A DNA stretch of 64,000 bases from Schizophyllum amplum (taxonomy: Eukaryota > Basidiomycota > Agaricomycetes > Agaricales > Schizophyllaceae), in the NCBI GenBank assembly GCA_007026445.1, contig VDMD01000072.1:1-64000 (forward strand), given 5' to 3'. Position 1 is the first letter of the stretch. Each line of letters begins with the position of its first letter. Shown one piece after another: positions 1 to 13,000 of this stretch. The notes under the pieces are model-generated. The model searched no databases, was not told the origin of the DNA, and worked only from the letters and a program-made list of their open reading frames with translations. A program made the translations under genes and the position numbers.

Positions 1-3000
1 ATAGTAATATGTACAAGTTGTCGTATCTAGATCAAACTCGAAGGATATGATGTGCAAGAGACCGACTGTGGTGTGAACAAAATGAGGGAACAAGCAGTGA
101 CTGAGATGCATGAGATGAGAGGATGAGAGCAAGTGAGTGAGTGAGTACGAAAAAAGGAGGCATTTACTCGTGGGTTTGTAAGGATTATATAGGGGATGAG
201 TACTAGTGAGTGCTGTAGGATGTGCCAGGCGAAGGCAGCGACACAGAGTGAGTCGAAACTCGGTGAGCCGCATGGGAGAGCGGGGAGAGCTTTCGGCTCT
301 CTGAGCGAACAATTGACGCGCGAGTGAGCGAGTGAGTTCACAAAAGCGCGGGGGAGAGCGTACCATGGGTCAGTCGCCAGCTATCAGCCATGAAAAGGGA
401 ACCATAGCAAAAGCAAAAGCAGACGGACACGGGCGAGGGAATGGACCAGAAATGGACACAGCGAGCGCTGCGCGACTCACTAAATGCACGACTCGGAAGC
501 AAGGCTCGCTTCGAAAATCCTTACACTCATTCGTATGCAAAAGTTGATCTGCTCACTCATCGATAGTGGTGGGCTCAGGGACGGTGCACGAAGTGTCATT
601 GCAACCAATTTATTCTGCATATCTACGAAGTGTGACACAAGTTTGAGTACTGTTCTAGATATATATACGTCGGTAGAGTGTTCTCGCGGGAAAACGAAGC
701 CCGTTGTCCTCACCTCATCTCCCGGGTCTCTCGCCAGGGCAGCGTCGAGTCGGATCAACTGCGACACCTCGCTCGACTCCGACAGAGTCACGCGGGGATG
801 TCCTTCGACGTCCGAGTCAGCGAGAGGCGCCTCGCCCGCGACGCAGACAGTCCCAGTCACTCGTGAATAGCGACGATGTCGAGGCTAACTGATGCTGCAA
901 GCGAGGTCAGCTGGTCGAGCCAGCTGCAGACTCACCAATAGCGATTTGCTGTGTCTCGTAAGGCAAGCACGCACCTCTAGCTATCTCGACACGAACGGTG
1001 GCGCCCTCAGATGCGAATTTCGAGCAACACACCCGACTGCGCGCACGCCGACAACGCACAGCCTCCTCGACTCCTCCCCATCCCCTCTTGGTCAACGATG
1101 TTCCCGTTCGTCGCCATTCTCTCTGCCCAACACTTCAACAACCTTATTTTGAGGCCACCACCGTGTAGCCTACAGAACATTAGTACCTGCATTATAGTCA
1201 GCGTGAGCGCGACATGCCCAGCAAGGAAGGTACGTACATGATCAGCCCTTGAGGTGTATAGCGAGCGTTGAGCGCGGCCGCGCGCCGCATGGCCAGAGCG
1301 AGCGCGTGAGTCCAACCTCGGCACACGTACGGGACCGCGGCCGTGCTGTGCGCGGCCGCCGCGGGAGACCTAGGGCGGGATAGGCTACGCCCAGGTCCAC
1401 GCCCGTTGACATGTCGGACGACCAGCTAGACGCCTACTTAAGCAATGAGCTGGACGTTGACCTGAACAACGAACCTGTCATTTATTTAGCCATATTGCAT
1501 GAGAAGTAATATTTTGAGGGGGGATCTGTTGTTGCTGGTGAATTGGGTAATCCACCTGTGCTGAGGATCTTGAGCGACGTACCTTGAGAGTGATGCGCTC
1601 AGCCGCAAAGAAGCCAGGCTTCGATGTCCGAGGCATCGGGGACGCGAGGTCGTTGTAAATCCAGTTGTCGTGGGGCGCCATCAAGGACGCGTAGGTAAGG
1701 GACACCACCAAGAACGCGTCGCCGCTGTCATGGCCACAAATATCGGCGAGATCGTTGAGTACGTCGCCACACGTCGGGGACACAAGTAGTTGATGGTTGC
1801 GCAAGACTCTGAAGTCGTCGTATCAGCGTCGAGCCCGACGTTGTCCAGAGCAACGCGCGTCCCAGTAGCCGGAGGACGACGAAGGGGACATGGTAATTCG
1901 AAGGGACAAGCTGTAGTGATCGGCCAAAACTGAATTTCACTATCACAACTGAATATTACGAGACCTGCTTGTCAGGCCTTCAAGCTTCAAGCTTCAGGCC
2001 TTCAGGTTTCGTTTTACTAGAGCGAAATTCAGCACCATTTTCGCTGCGAAATTCCGCCGGTGACAGGTTGCAGAGCGCCAGAGGTGGTCGACGCTCATCA
2101 CGAAAATCCCGGAACGCTCGAATGTGATTGTAACCGAAAACGGCGATTGCAATCCCACGCCGGCGACGGGGCGGCTTCCAATTCCACGAAATCGCTTGCA
2201 ATCGGCTGGCAACCCCACGCCATGCCAGCATGAGCTTCCATGCGATTGTGCACTGATTGCCTACCGCTAACAAGGCGTAGGACCAGCGTAGGACTTAGGC
2301 CGCTACTACTAGTAGTACCACTAGGGACTCCTTACTAATTACTAAGTACTGTAACCCTCAGGGTACTGCTTCAGCGTCACAGCTAGCGCGACATCCATGA
2401 CATCGAGTTATGGTCCTGCGTTGCGTTTAGGCAGCAGTGGACGGGACATGCCGCGTCAGTACGTGCACTGGCAGGTGCGCGCGCGGGCAACGCGCGGCGC
2501 AGCAGCCCGCCGCATGACGCGTTGACGACGCGTCTTATTGATCACGTGGCCCCTCTGGTTGACAAACAAGCACGTACAAAGGTGGGCGGACATTCAAAAC
2601 GGTCGCGTCGCATCATTTTCGTTCGTTGCTTCCCCCCACCTTTGTCGATTACCTGTGGCCTCTCTGGGATTGGACCGTCACTCTACCGTCGAGAAATGGT
2701 CGCTTCTGCGAAGAACGGCCCTTGCCAGCTGGCAGCCGCGTCGAAGGCAGCTCGGACATGTTGAGCGAAGTTCACGGCACCGGCAGGCATGTAATTCCCG
2801 CCTGCAAGCTGGGACAGTGCGTGTCACCCGCAGCCCTCTTTAGACTGTGGACTGATCGCTCTCGAACTGAACACCCGGACGACGAAGACACTGTCGACCC
2901 CGTCTCGCCTCGTACGTCACTCGCCGCCCTTATCCTCCCCTCCCCCTCGCTGAACACCCAGGGCGAGGGCGTGAATGTCGTCGTGCCCGAGCTGCACCAA

Positions 3001-4216
3001 CTTCACCTCCTCGGCTTCGATGCACGACAGCGCAACTCGCAGCGCAAGCGTTCGCTCAAGCCGAGTCTCGCCCGGACAGCGATGTAAGCCTCGTGAATTG
3101 CCCGCTCTTCTGATAAGTCATCTAGATCGTGCCACGACCACAAGTCGCGCGGTGCGGATCTCGTTGCCTTGACCCCCCCCCCCCCCCTCCCCCAACCCAT
3201 TGCCACTTGTGGCCCACACTCTCAACTCGGTGAGTGACAGGCTCATCAACGGCTTCCTTGCTTGACCGCTCACGTTTGTCAGTGATCGCGTGTAAGCGCG
3301 GCGAGGCAGGGCTTCCCCGTTCGATGATATGTTATGTGAGTTGCCCGTACTCTCCTGCGTGACCTATCTGCTAATGCTCTATGTAGTTGCTCACCATCGT
3401 TCAGTCGTCGTCTCGCTGTGTGCCGAGGTGGGTACACTCATCACCATATGTCCACCTCGCTAATGCCATTGCAGACATCCATCCCCCTCCCTCCACCTCT
3501 GAGCCCTCTATCTTCTGAAGATAATTAGTCGGTGCGAGGAGGTAGTCAGGTAATTGTACATCTCGTCTGCGTGTGGCCGGTGATGCGTAGGTTCAGTGTA
3601 TGTGTAGCTGTAGTGTAGCTGTAGCATAGTCGTGCAATATGAGTTACTGTCCTTGTTCTTACCAGTGGCATCCGTCCCCGTATAAGCACTATTCAGCAGT
3701 GGCAATTATTGTATCCCCGCTATGCATTGCAATTAAGGTGAACAGTCATCAAATGTGAGGAGCAGTCTTGCCCGTTGTTTTTGCACGAAAAGCGCTCACA
3801 TGCGCTCACAAGCGGCATACAAGCGGTATACATGTGGCATGCTGGCCTTGCAAAATCTGACGCTATCTACACACATACGCATACATACGAACTGATGCGA
3901 TAACGTAGCTTGCAACCGAAAGCGTGGGACTGCAAGCGCTTACAATCGCACGTCCGCGTCCGGGGATTTTCGTGATGCTGCCCAAGAAATGATGGGGCTC
4001 ACGGCAGTTCCCGGCCAGCGATCGAAGGCGCTGAGCGCTCTCTCTCGTGCCCAACGTTCTTCTGCCAGCCCCTACGAGCGAGTCCCGCCTTCCCCTACGC
4101 GCTCTCTCCGACCTAATTTATCTTCTCGTCTCTTCCTTCTCGAGCTCTGCACGAATCTGGCCGTACAATGGCGTGCTGCGGTGGATATGGTGGATGAGGC
4201 GGCGCTTCACGCACCG
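1..4216. other. no confident gene
   Basis: Only short ORFs with implausible composition occur on either strand. The longest, at 2626-3087 on the plus strand (153 codons), has no recognised domain and no convincing exon partners. The only simple structure is a 15-C homopolymer at 3173-3187. I see no supported gene or mobile element here. Confidence 0.5.
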
Positions 4217-4550
4217 CCTTCGCAGGTGTGTCCTCTATGCTCAGCCCACAAGTACAGAACTAAAGAGTACTATGAGATACCCTAGGTAATGGCAAGCACG
4301 CACAGGAGAGTGCACAGGAGAGACCTCGCGGCAGAGAGCGCGTGGGAGAGGGTGAAGGGCAGGCCGCCAGGGTGCTTGCAGCGCGACCACGCCCTTGCGG
4401 GATGGCCCAACTGTTCTACAGCGCGGCAAGCGCCATCTCCGAAGGTGCGTCTCCTACGCTTAGCCCGCGAATACAAAATTAACGAAGTACCATGAGATAC
4501 TGTAGGGATCAGCACCAGCAAGCACGCGCAGGAGAGTGCACGCAGGAGAG
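4217..4550. repeat. diverged direct repeat, two copies about 220 bp apart
   Basis: A block starting near 4217 (GGTGTGTCCTCTATGCTCAG, then an ACTATGAGATAC motif and an AGCACGCACAGGAGAGTGCA motif) recurs near 4440 as GGTGCGTCTCCTACGCTTAG, ACCATGAGATAC and AGCACGCGCAGGAGAGTGCA. Motif order and spacing are kept, with scattered substitutions. This is an old local duplication; its function is unknown. Confidence 0.6.
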
Positions 4551-4974
4551 AGCGCGGTCGGCTAGGCAAGCAACTGGAGGATCCAGCGCAGCAAGACTTG
4601 CGACGATGACCCTTGTTCGGCTGCAAGCCGCACTCATTCCCAAAGGCACGTCGCCGCCGAGCAGCTGTACTGCCACGCCTGTGCGTCCTTTTCAGCACAT
4701 CACCTTCCAGCGCCTCCTCTCCCGCTCTCCCGCTCTCCCGCGCTTCCCCCTTGCACATCCCTCCTAGTACGTCTCCTCCTACACCTCCCCTCCCGTGCCT
4801 CCCCTTCTGTGCCTTGCCTATTGTGCTGTTGTGAGCGCGTAGTTGGCTGCCAGCAATGCGTCTTCTCTACGCTGTCGCTCCTTCAGTATCACGTCTTCCA
4901 TGTACTAGCACAGGTGCCCTACAATATATGTTTCCTTCTCATCTTTGTTGAGTGTGAACACCCGACCTGTTACA

Positions 4975-6314
4975 TGATATGCACGAGCGCGGATCCGCTG
5001 CATGCGATGTTCTACGTGTGAGTCCACTGTATCTACTACATTGATCTAGGCGCTAACACGTATGTATAAAGTCTCCGACACGGCCTTCAATCTCCCCTCC
5101 ACTCGCTCACCTTGCACGACATGTGCAACGACACGCAGACACTGTTGGCAATGACATCGTACACCCATGCAAACGGCGCTAGTAATCGCAGAGGGTGTCC
5201 TCTTCGATCCTACCATCAGCATTGTAGATGCTGTCCTTGACGACTTCACCCTCTACGACGACGTTTCCGGCAGCCTTCGCTCGGCACCGGCTACACATGT
5301 TCTTATTGGCGCCGCCACGCGTATAGGGATTGCGGACGCCAATTTTGCGTCTCACTGCTCCTGCCAAAATCCCTGCTGTAAGTGGCCGCGGAAACATGTG
5401 TATGCCCATGTGAATCACATCATACGGCCCATGATCAGGTGTGTTGCTACCTTTTGCCGCTGCAAGCACACCTTGACAGACTCCCTAGGACGCGTCGGAT
5501 ACGTGCCCGCGGAGACGTGCACGCCGACCTCCTGCGAGAAGGCACCACGGCAGACCCACCTTCCCCCTCACATGCAACGCAACAAGGCTCGTCCTCTGCG
5601 AGATGTCTGATTGTCGGGAATGTACACATTGTTCACGAATCTCCCAATAAGCTATTGTGAGGTACGTGTTCACGTTCATCTTAAGTATCCCCTTACCCTG
5701 CACCACGTTCCATGTCGAGAGCGACCCGCGCCGAGTTCTCATTGCACTGGGAAATCGCGGCGTCATTCTCGACAGGAACAGCACGCTGTCTACGTTGTCG
5801 CTCAACATAAATGATTCAGGTGCTTACGTGTATTTACAGAGATCATGTCGGCGTCGGCGTGCGCGTGGACCCCTCTTGAATACGCACGACGGTCTGCCCG
5901 TGTCCCGCGTACGAGATAGAATGCCCAGAGCTGGCGCCCCCAGAGCGGCCAGACGCGCACGTGCGCTTGTCCTGCACAATGTATCGTCATATTTCGAGAT
6001 GAGTCTTGTTTGCTGACTCTGTCAAGTTCCCTCGCCACGATGCACACAGGGATTTTCTAACATGCTTACAGAGAACGTATGTAGACGATAAGATAGACCC
6101 GACAGAGGCATGCACCCACGTGCTCGACACGGCGAACTTCGAACGGGTCGAAAGTGAGTCCCAATGTGTTTACCTGCACATGTCAATGCCTATTAGCATA
6201 GTCGCAGGCGTAGCACACCGCTTCCCCGGCATCTGGAAGACATCGGGGAAGTTGCGTAGCCGTTGGAAACGGCGTGCCGTTTGCCCTAACGACATCATTG
6301 ATACGGCTTACTGA
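4975..6314 (+). pseudogene. decayed multi-exon gene remnant, not recognised
   Basis: Several plus-strand stretches look like real exons joined by short GT-AG introns. A donor near 5020 (GTGTGAGT) pairs with an acceptor near 5075 behind a GCTAAC branch. Protein-like pieces are LHSLTLHDMCNDTQTLLAM (about 5100-5160), VIAEGVLFDPTISIVDAVLD (about 5180-5240), RVLIALGNRGVILDRNSTLS (about 5732-5790) and RTYVDDKIDPTEACTHVLDT (about 6073-6132). The first two lie in different frames with no intron signal between them near 5175-5190, which suggests a frameshift. I do not recognise the family. It reads as the remnant of a gene with about five exons. The alternative, chance ORFs, is less likely given the repeated exon-intron pattern, but exon borders are uncertain. 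Confidence 0.35.
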
Positions 6315-9055
6315 CCGTTAATTCAAAGTCAGTCCATTCCGCTTCAAATTCTGGACTCAGTAACGCGACTAGGCGTAGAATATGGGCCAGGTTCGACGAT
6401 GCCGGCAGGGTGCGTCGATGAGCGGCAATTGCACGATCTATCGGCAACGTCGGAAATCGTCGAGATGGTGGAGAAACCCCCTGCTATATTGGCTTTCTGT
6501 GAGTGGATTATGCTACATAGTGCTGTACTCTGACTGACTATCCAAGCACAGCTCGCTGCCTCGTCATGTCGCGCCGCAAACCGATTTGGGGCTGTAGGGT
6601 GAAAAGCGCCGACCCCGTCGTCTTGTAATGGAGACACTTATCATCTATCTGTAAGTTTCAATCGATCCCTAGTGCCGTATATATACTGACCCGACGTTGA
6701 GCTGAGCGTATACGCTGGTCGGCACGCCACGGTGATCCGTGTTCATAGCACTGCGCAAAAAAGCGCCTCCGTCAAAGCAGCAACACGGGTATACCTGGTG
6801 CGCTAATCCTAAGTATCTTAGTATTTATGGTCCTTGACTGAACTACCAACCAGCCGCTTTGCGCACTCGCAGGCCGTAGAACATTAGTCTTTGAGTATCG
6901 GGCGGCACAGAAATGCATACTTATAGCAGAGTAGTAGAAGCGCATGGGATTATTCGGTAAGCGGATTCTACTGCGTATGATTTATGCCAAGCTTATTCTA
7001 TGCGCTCAGGCTGCCACGACGTCGCGTCGCGACAGAATTCGGTTTTCGGGTAGAAGGCAAACATTGTCACTCCCGTAACTTGTAACGCCGACGTCAGGCC
7101 ATCAGCGGTAAGTTATGGGTGGCAACTACCGTTGTATATATACTGATTCTACCTTGTTCTGCAGGAAGTCGTTCGCGGACGCGCCACCGTTCTTCAATCT
7201 TCGACGGGGACGAATTGCCAGCGCCGGGACAACGTCGCCAGTGCAACGTTTCGCGCAGCGCAGCGCGGAAAAGGATACTTAGGATACTAACACTATCTGA
7301 CTATCATCTGGTGCTGAGGCCACGCCTGCCGTCGTGCTGTTATCGTAGGACTTGGAGCCTGGTAGGCTCGACCAACCGCTTCGCTGACGTCAGAGGCAAG
7401 CTGAGTGCAGCGAAGCGGCTGGGATGAACGGGCCGTCACATGGCAGGGTCACGTAAAGCGTGACTCGGACTTAGAAAGATTTCGACGACTGCCTTCGCTG
7501 TTACCTCTTACCAACCTCTGACTCGCTCTCTGTACCTTCCCCCCGTTGGCAATATCAGCAGTCTCAGCAGAGGTGCTTATGTGCGCTATCCGATCCCCTC
7601 TGGCCACTTTCGGGCTGCGAATCGGTGTTCGGTGACGCATTGCGCGCGGGCAAGGCGACCGCGCTCGCCGCTGATATGACGATGAAGCATGAGAAGCGTG
7701 TTGACCGGTGCGTCGTCGTGTTGCACGTCTTGGACGATGCTCATATCACACTGCAGACTAAGGGAGAAAGGCTAAGCCGAGGGAGCGCAGCCGCGACATT
7801 TCAGAGGCCGGTCCCGTCTTGTTGTTACCGTCATCCCGTCCATTCGCGGGGGGCGTTCTGGGCTGCAAGATAGGCCGTGTATTCACCAAGCCACTAGAAA
7901 TACCAACAACGCTGCACTGGGGTGCTCATAACGCCAACATCTTCCTTCACGATCACAACGGTCCACCAGGCTCTCGCCCATCTCTGATTACAGCTCTCGC
8001 TCCTCCAGCGGCGTGTCTGTCTCTCGCGACGAACGACGGCGACTTATATACACTACGACTCAATGCATGTGCTCACTGTGTGCCACTGAACACGGTCCTC
8101 GGCACGCCGACACCCATATCTCGCACAGCAACACTTCACCTAAGGCCGTCCCGCAGTCTGACGTGTTTCTACGGTCCCTACGCCCATCACATCTGGTTCT
8201 CTCTCTCGTGTGCACTCTTTGGATTGTGTCCCATAAGTCCCTGCTGCGACGAATGTGTTTTCGTAGGCTCAACTTACCTTGTACTTCCTCGTGCAGCACG
8301 GTCAAGCTTCGTGAGTCCTTCTTCGATGCATGATATTTGGTACTGAAGAGCCACTATATGTGTATAGGGCCCCCAGGTGCAATGTAGGATGTGCTGGTGC
8401 GAGGCTACAATGAATCTTGGGCCAACTCGCACATTTGAGCCGAATTTGGCTTGGTATATGCCACTACTCTTATATTGTTATGTATGAGTTCCAATTCCAT
8501 TTACTGCAGACATTGCCTGCCAGGCGGTACCATTTTCGAGTGAGGGGGACGACAGCAGCGCACACAGTGGACAATTTTGGTCGCGGGTGGTCGACGCGAT
8601 GGCTGATTTTTCTAAGTCCGGGTCACGCCAGGAGCCGCCCGCCAAAATCTCGGCCGTTTGCCCCAGTCGCTCGGCGAGCCTCGCCTCCCTCGCATAAATA
8701 GACCCCAACATCAATAAACACATGATCGGCCCGGAATCCCGCCCCTCGGATTGAGGCAGGCTCGTCGACGCTGACGGGGACGAGTCTAGGAGCCTGGGCC
8801 GAAACCGACAAGGCGAGATATTCGCCGCGACACTTCCCACTGCTCTCAGATAAGTTGTATATATTCTAAGGCATCCTATATACATCTACTATACGAGTTT
8901 GCAGCTTGTTGTCGCCGCGGCGCGATTTCCACGTCTTATGTCGGCGAGCCTCATGAGCTGACGAAAATCTGAGGGTCGCTAATGGCGCGTTCTCTAGATA
9001 TCCCCAGCGTCTACGCGTGCCTCCCAACACCCGTACTGGCACGGGGGGACCCTGA
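6315..9055. other. no gene seen
   Basis: Short ORFs only. The longest, 7819-8346 on the plus strand (175 codons), has no recognisable motif and no supporting splice structure. No repeat array or mobile-element end was identified. Confidence 0.45.
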
Positions 9056-9220
9056 GTTACACAGCTGGTGATCGAGCCATGGATTTTCTGCAAGCTACCT
9101 CATGGGTGGCCTCTTGGCCAACCCATGGGCAGCGCATGGGTTTCCGTCGCAAAACCGACGAATCCAGCCGCATGCGCTGCCCATGGGTCCGGTTTCCATG
9201 AAAATACCATGGGTCGGATA
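9056..9220 (+). repeat. left arm of a CCATGGG-rich inverted repeat
   Basis: The segment carries five CATGGGT/CATGGGC motifs, many inside the palindrome CCCATGGG, plus the block AAAACCGACGAATCCAGCCG at about 9154-9173. The same block occurs in reverse complement near 15997-16016, and the outer edges share a GTGATCGA motif. Together they look like the two ends of a DNA element of about 0.95 kb later split by the copia insertion. No coding capacity is seen. Confidence 0.6.
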
Positions 9221-9471
9221 AACAATACCCGGCAGCTTTGTCAGCAGCTCCCGCGAGCGCAGCGCTCGCTGGTCGCTGCTGCTGGCGCTGCTCGCTGGCG
9301 TCCGGCATTCACGTAGCACAGGTGTGTTATGAGGAACATATATTGCAGTATGTAGTGTACGGTACACAGGACTAGATTTGGAAAGCTGCGCAATGTTCTG
9401 TCGCGCGCCTCGATGTTCGCGGCCTCTGCCAAAGCGGCGACTGTCCTCCGCGGGTAGGGCCCTCCTCGTCC

Positions 9472-9476
9472 GTCGT
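9472..9476 (+). repeat. target site duplication GTCGT (left copy) of copia copy 1
   Basis: GTCGT immediately precedes the left LTR and recurs at 15577-15581 immediately after the right LTR. Five base pairs is the duplication size expected of Ty1/copia integrase. Confidence 0.95.
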
Positions 9477-9786
9477 TGTTGGACTTTCAGCTGGACATTG
9501 TATCGACGAGTCCGGTCAACCGGGTCCGGTCAACCGGACTGTCACGTCACGCTCATAGCGGTCGCACTCTGGTCGCACGCTGGTCGCACCCATGCGTGCG
9601 ACACACACAAACACCTATACATATTACTTATCTGATGTATGATGTCATGCCTTCCTAGCAGTATATAAGGAGGGCTCTACCTACCCCTCAATAACAAGTC
9701 TTCTACTTGACTTACCTGCGCATAGCCTTCAGCTAAGCTCTCTACTAAGGTAGGCTAGGCAGGCGCGCTTCCCCGCATGCTCAACA
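9477..9786 (+). repeat. 5' LTR of copia copy 1
   Basis: 310 bp, starting TGTTGGACTTTC and ending CATGCTCAACA, matching 15267-15576 throughout. The U3 part holds two adjacent GTCCGGTCAACCGG units and three spaced GGTCGCAC units, followed by a TATATAA box. The short TGTTGG/CCAACA-type ends are typical of Ty1/copia. Confidence 0.97.
9662..9668 (+). promoter_or_regulatory. TATA box in copia LTR
   Basis: TATATAAGGAGGG lies about 185 nt into the 310-bp LTR, where the U3/R border is expected. It is repeated at 15452-15458 in the right LTR and at 58267-58273 in copy 2. It is the likely core promoter for genomic RNA. Confidence 0.65.
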
Positions 9787-9798
9787 GGTTATGAGCCC
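9787..9798 (+). other. primer-binding site matching the anticodon arm of initiator tRNA-Met
   Basis: GGTTATGAGCCC follows the LTR directly. Its reverse complement GGGCTCATAACC is the anticodon stem-loop sequence of eukaryotic initiator tRNA-Met (anticodon CAT), not the tRNA 3' end. Drosophila copia and yeast Ty5 are known to prime from an initiator-tRNA half molecule or anticodon arm, so the same mode is inferred here. Copy 2 has the same site at 58392-58403. Confidence 0.75.
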
Positions 9799-10073
9799 CG
9801 GTGAGCTGTGTTAGCGCCCTAGTGGCTGCAGCACAAAGTCATCAGCGCCGTCACTGGCAGCGATGACGGAGTTAGCGCCTCCACAGCCTGCTATCACTTC
9901 AGCCGCTCTAAGCGCTGGTGAAAAACCATGCCGGATCGCGCTCATCGCGCTTGATCCTGGATGTACCGATCTCCAAAGGAGATGCTGGTCATCGGCGCAA
10001 GCTCGGTTCGCTCATCGGCGCCCATCGTTGGCTGCGATCTTGAACCTGATGCTGACGATCTTCACAGATCATC

Positions 10074-13000
10074 ATGTCCAACGCCCTCTTCACTCAAGTC
10101 CCTCTCCTCGATGGCCACAACTATCGCAAGTGGGCTCAGGCTGTCACAGCCCACCTCATGTCCTACGGTGTCTTCGACGTTGTAAGCGGCGATCGGGAGA
10201 CTCGTCCCTCTCCGATCGCTGCTACTGCGAACTCTTCGTCGAATGACGATGAGATTCGACAGTGGAAGAGCGATGATCAGAAGGCCAACGGCACTCTCCA
10301 GTGTCGTATCTCGCCTGAGATCATGACCGGTATCCCAGATGCTAGCAAGGCCTCCGCCCATGCGCTCTGGGAATACCTCGAGAGCGAGTTCGATTCGCCA
10401 CAGCCCGCCGAGATTTTTAGCTGGTACAAAACCGCTTTTAATTTCCGGTTTCGCGCGAACGAGCATCCTGATCCTCAGATCAGCGTTCTCAATGACATGT
10501 TTGCTCGCTTGACTCAGGAAGGGGAAACCCTGTCTGATTTCTTCAAGGCGATGCTCATGTTGAACGCGACTCCTGTTGCGAGTATCGTGGAGCATGTCCT
10601 GCAGTCCTTTGCGAAGGACAAGCTTACTCCCGCTGTGGTTCGCGAAGCTCTGCTTACGCACTACACCCACAAGCAGGATCTGCAAGGCCAGGTCAACAAG
10701 TTCTCCCACGTCAAGCGCAAGCGCGACGACCCGAAGTACTCTAACCAGCAAAAGAACTCCGGTTCTTCGTCGAACTCCGACGGCAATGCTGGGCAGAAGA
10801 AGCCGGGGCGCGGCAAGCGCGGCAGCGGGAAGGACAAGAAGGCCAAAGGCAAGCAGAACGCCGGCAACGGCGGTCATGCCCACTCGCACGCTGCAGTCTC
10901 CGAGATTGCAGGATCGATTTCGGTCGGATCGCTCACGGTCGCTCCTCCCGCTCCCAAGTCGTCGCACGTCGCTCTCATCACCCCTGCTGGAACTTCGGTT
11001 CGCAAGGTGAAGGAGAAGGCTCCCATCAACGACGACGAGGCCGTTGCGAACACAGAGATCTCGCGTGGCGTCAAGAACATCTTTGCTCTCGCCGAGCAGA
11101 TCGATGTTCCGGTCACGTTCGAGAGCTTCCGCACCCTCGACAAGGTCGTCAACGACGGGGGCATACCCAAGGATGACGAGGCGATGGGTTCTCCCACTCC
11201 GCGCGCGTCGACGTCTGCTCTGACGCTCGATAACGCGCCTCCTGCCAAGCGCGCTCGTACTGGGGAACACCCGGACGTTGCCGACGCTATGCAGCAGCAG
11301 GAGTTCCAGTCGTTCCTTCTGGACTCTGGATCGAACGAGATGCCCATCGAGCCCCCGCTCAGCCCGCTCGATATGTCCGCGCTCTGCAAGGACGACGCGG
11401 GCCCCATCAACATGGCCGATCTCTTCGGAGACGAACCCATCGGGGATGTGGACATGGACATCGCCATGGCCGCTGGCATTTCTGCCGCCAACGGGCAAGT
11501 ACCTTCTTGTCTCAGGCATCTGCGCAATACTGATTGCTGCGACACACAGCGAGAGCGCGTAATCAACGTGCCCGCGGGTTCTGTACTGGATGTATTGCTG
11601 ACTGGGTCGCATAAATTTTGTACGAATAATATATGTGTTGTCCACAATCTTGCTGCGTGCCCGACTTGTAAGGGAAAGACCACAATAACTGGGGACGAGG
11701 ATTTTCTGCCGTTATGGCTCCTCGATTCCGGTGCATCTCTCCACGTAACATCGGAGATTGATGATCTGGCTGGGTACGAAAAACTTTCGGAACCTATCAT
11801 CGCACAGACCGCATCCAAAGACACTCGAGTTGCATTGGTTGGTCGTGGGACAGCCTTCGTAGATCATTATGTTACGAGGCGTGGTCAAAAGACTTTGGTG
11901 ACATCTCAGGTGTATCCGGTGTATCATGTACCCGCGTTACACGGTCGCCTTATGTCTTTGGGCACCTTATTACAAGGTGGATTGACAGTACTCGGAAACG
12001 CTGCCGCAATCAGCTTATATCGAAAGAAGTCTCCTCTTTCGGTAATGGATTTCTTGAAAATCCACAAAGTGCATTCTATGTACTTCCTGTGGTCAGCGCC
12101 CACAGTGGCGAAGACCATATCCTCGATGTCTACGGTCTACAAAATAGACTATGATATCATGCACCGACGATTCGCACATCCGTCGAAGGACGTTTTACGT
12201 CAGGCGAAAAAGCATACCAAAGGCTTTCCGCAAGATCTGCCTTTCCCTGAGGATACTCGCCCCTGTCCAGGATGCGCACAAGGAAAAATGCACCAGCGTG
12301 CCTTTCCTGCGTCCGAGACTCGAGCGAAGAACCCTTTTGATTTGATTCACTCAGATCTCAAGGAGTTCCCGACGGAATCTTATCACAAGTTCCGTTATTT
12401 CATCAGCTTCCTTGATGATTGTCTCTCTCACGCTTGGACCGTATGCTTACGCAAAAAGTCCGATGCGCAGCTGGCCATCCGCAATTTCATTGCGATGGTT
12501 AAAACTCAATTCGGTGTGACCATCAAAAAGTGGCACATTGATTATGGGGGAGAATTTCACTCACTGGATCTGATTGAATTCCTCAAGTCCGAAGGGATTG
12601 AGGTCGAGCACGGCGTGCCTTATGCTCATCAGCAGAATGGCCGCGCTGAGCGATTCAATCGCACGCTCATGGACAAAGCCGAAGCCATGCGCTTTCAGGC
12701 TTGTCTACCCAATTCATTTTGGGAGTTCTGCATTCAGCATGCTACGCGAGTCTACGATATGACGCCTATCCGGCGCCTAAAGTGGAAAACTCCGCATGAA
12801 GCGCTGAAGAAAGAACAGCCGGATGTCTCGCTTCTGCGAGTCTTTGGTTGCGCTGCATACGTCTTTATCCCAGAGGAGAAACGCCAGAACAAACTATCGC
12901 CCAAATCGGAGCTGATGACGTATCTTGGCAATCCCGATGGTGTGAAAGGCTTTTTGTTCATGCGCAAAGACAACTCCCTGTTCACTGGAGCTCACGCTCT

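Noticed and set aside
2626..3087. 153-codon plus-strand ORF as a gene
   Set aside because: No recognisable motif, no convincing splice partners, and neighbouring ORFs of similar size occur on both strands.
10062..11645. 527-codon minus-strand ORF opposite the copia gag region (and its 621-codon counterpart at 58665-60530)
   Set aside because: It is antisense to an intact gag-pol, shows no recognised motif, and its openness follows from the codon usage of the sense strand.
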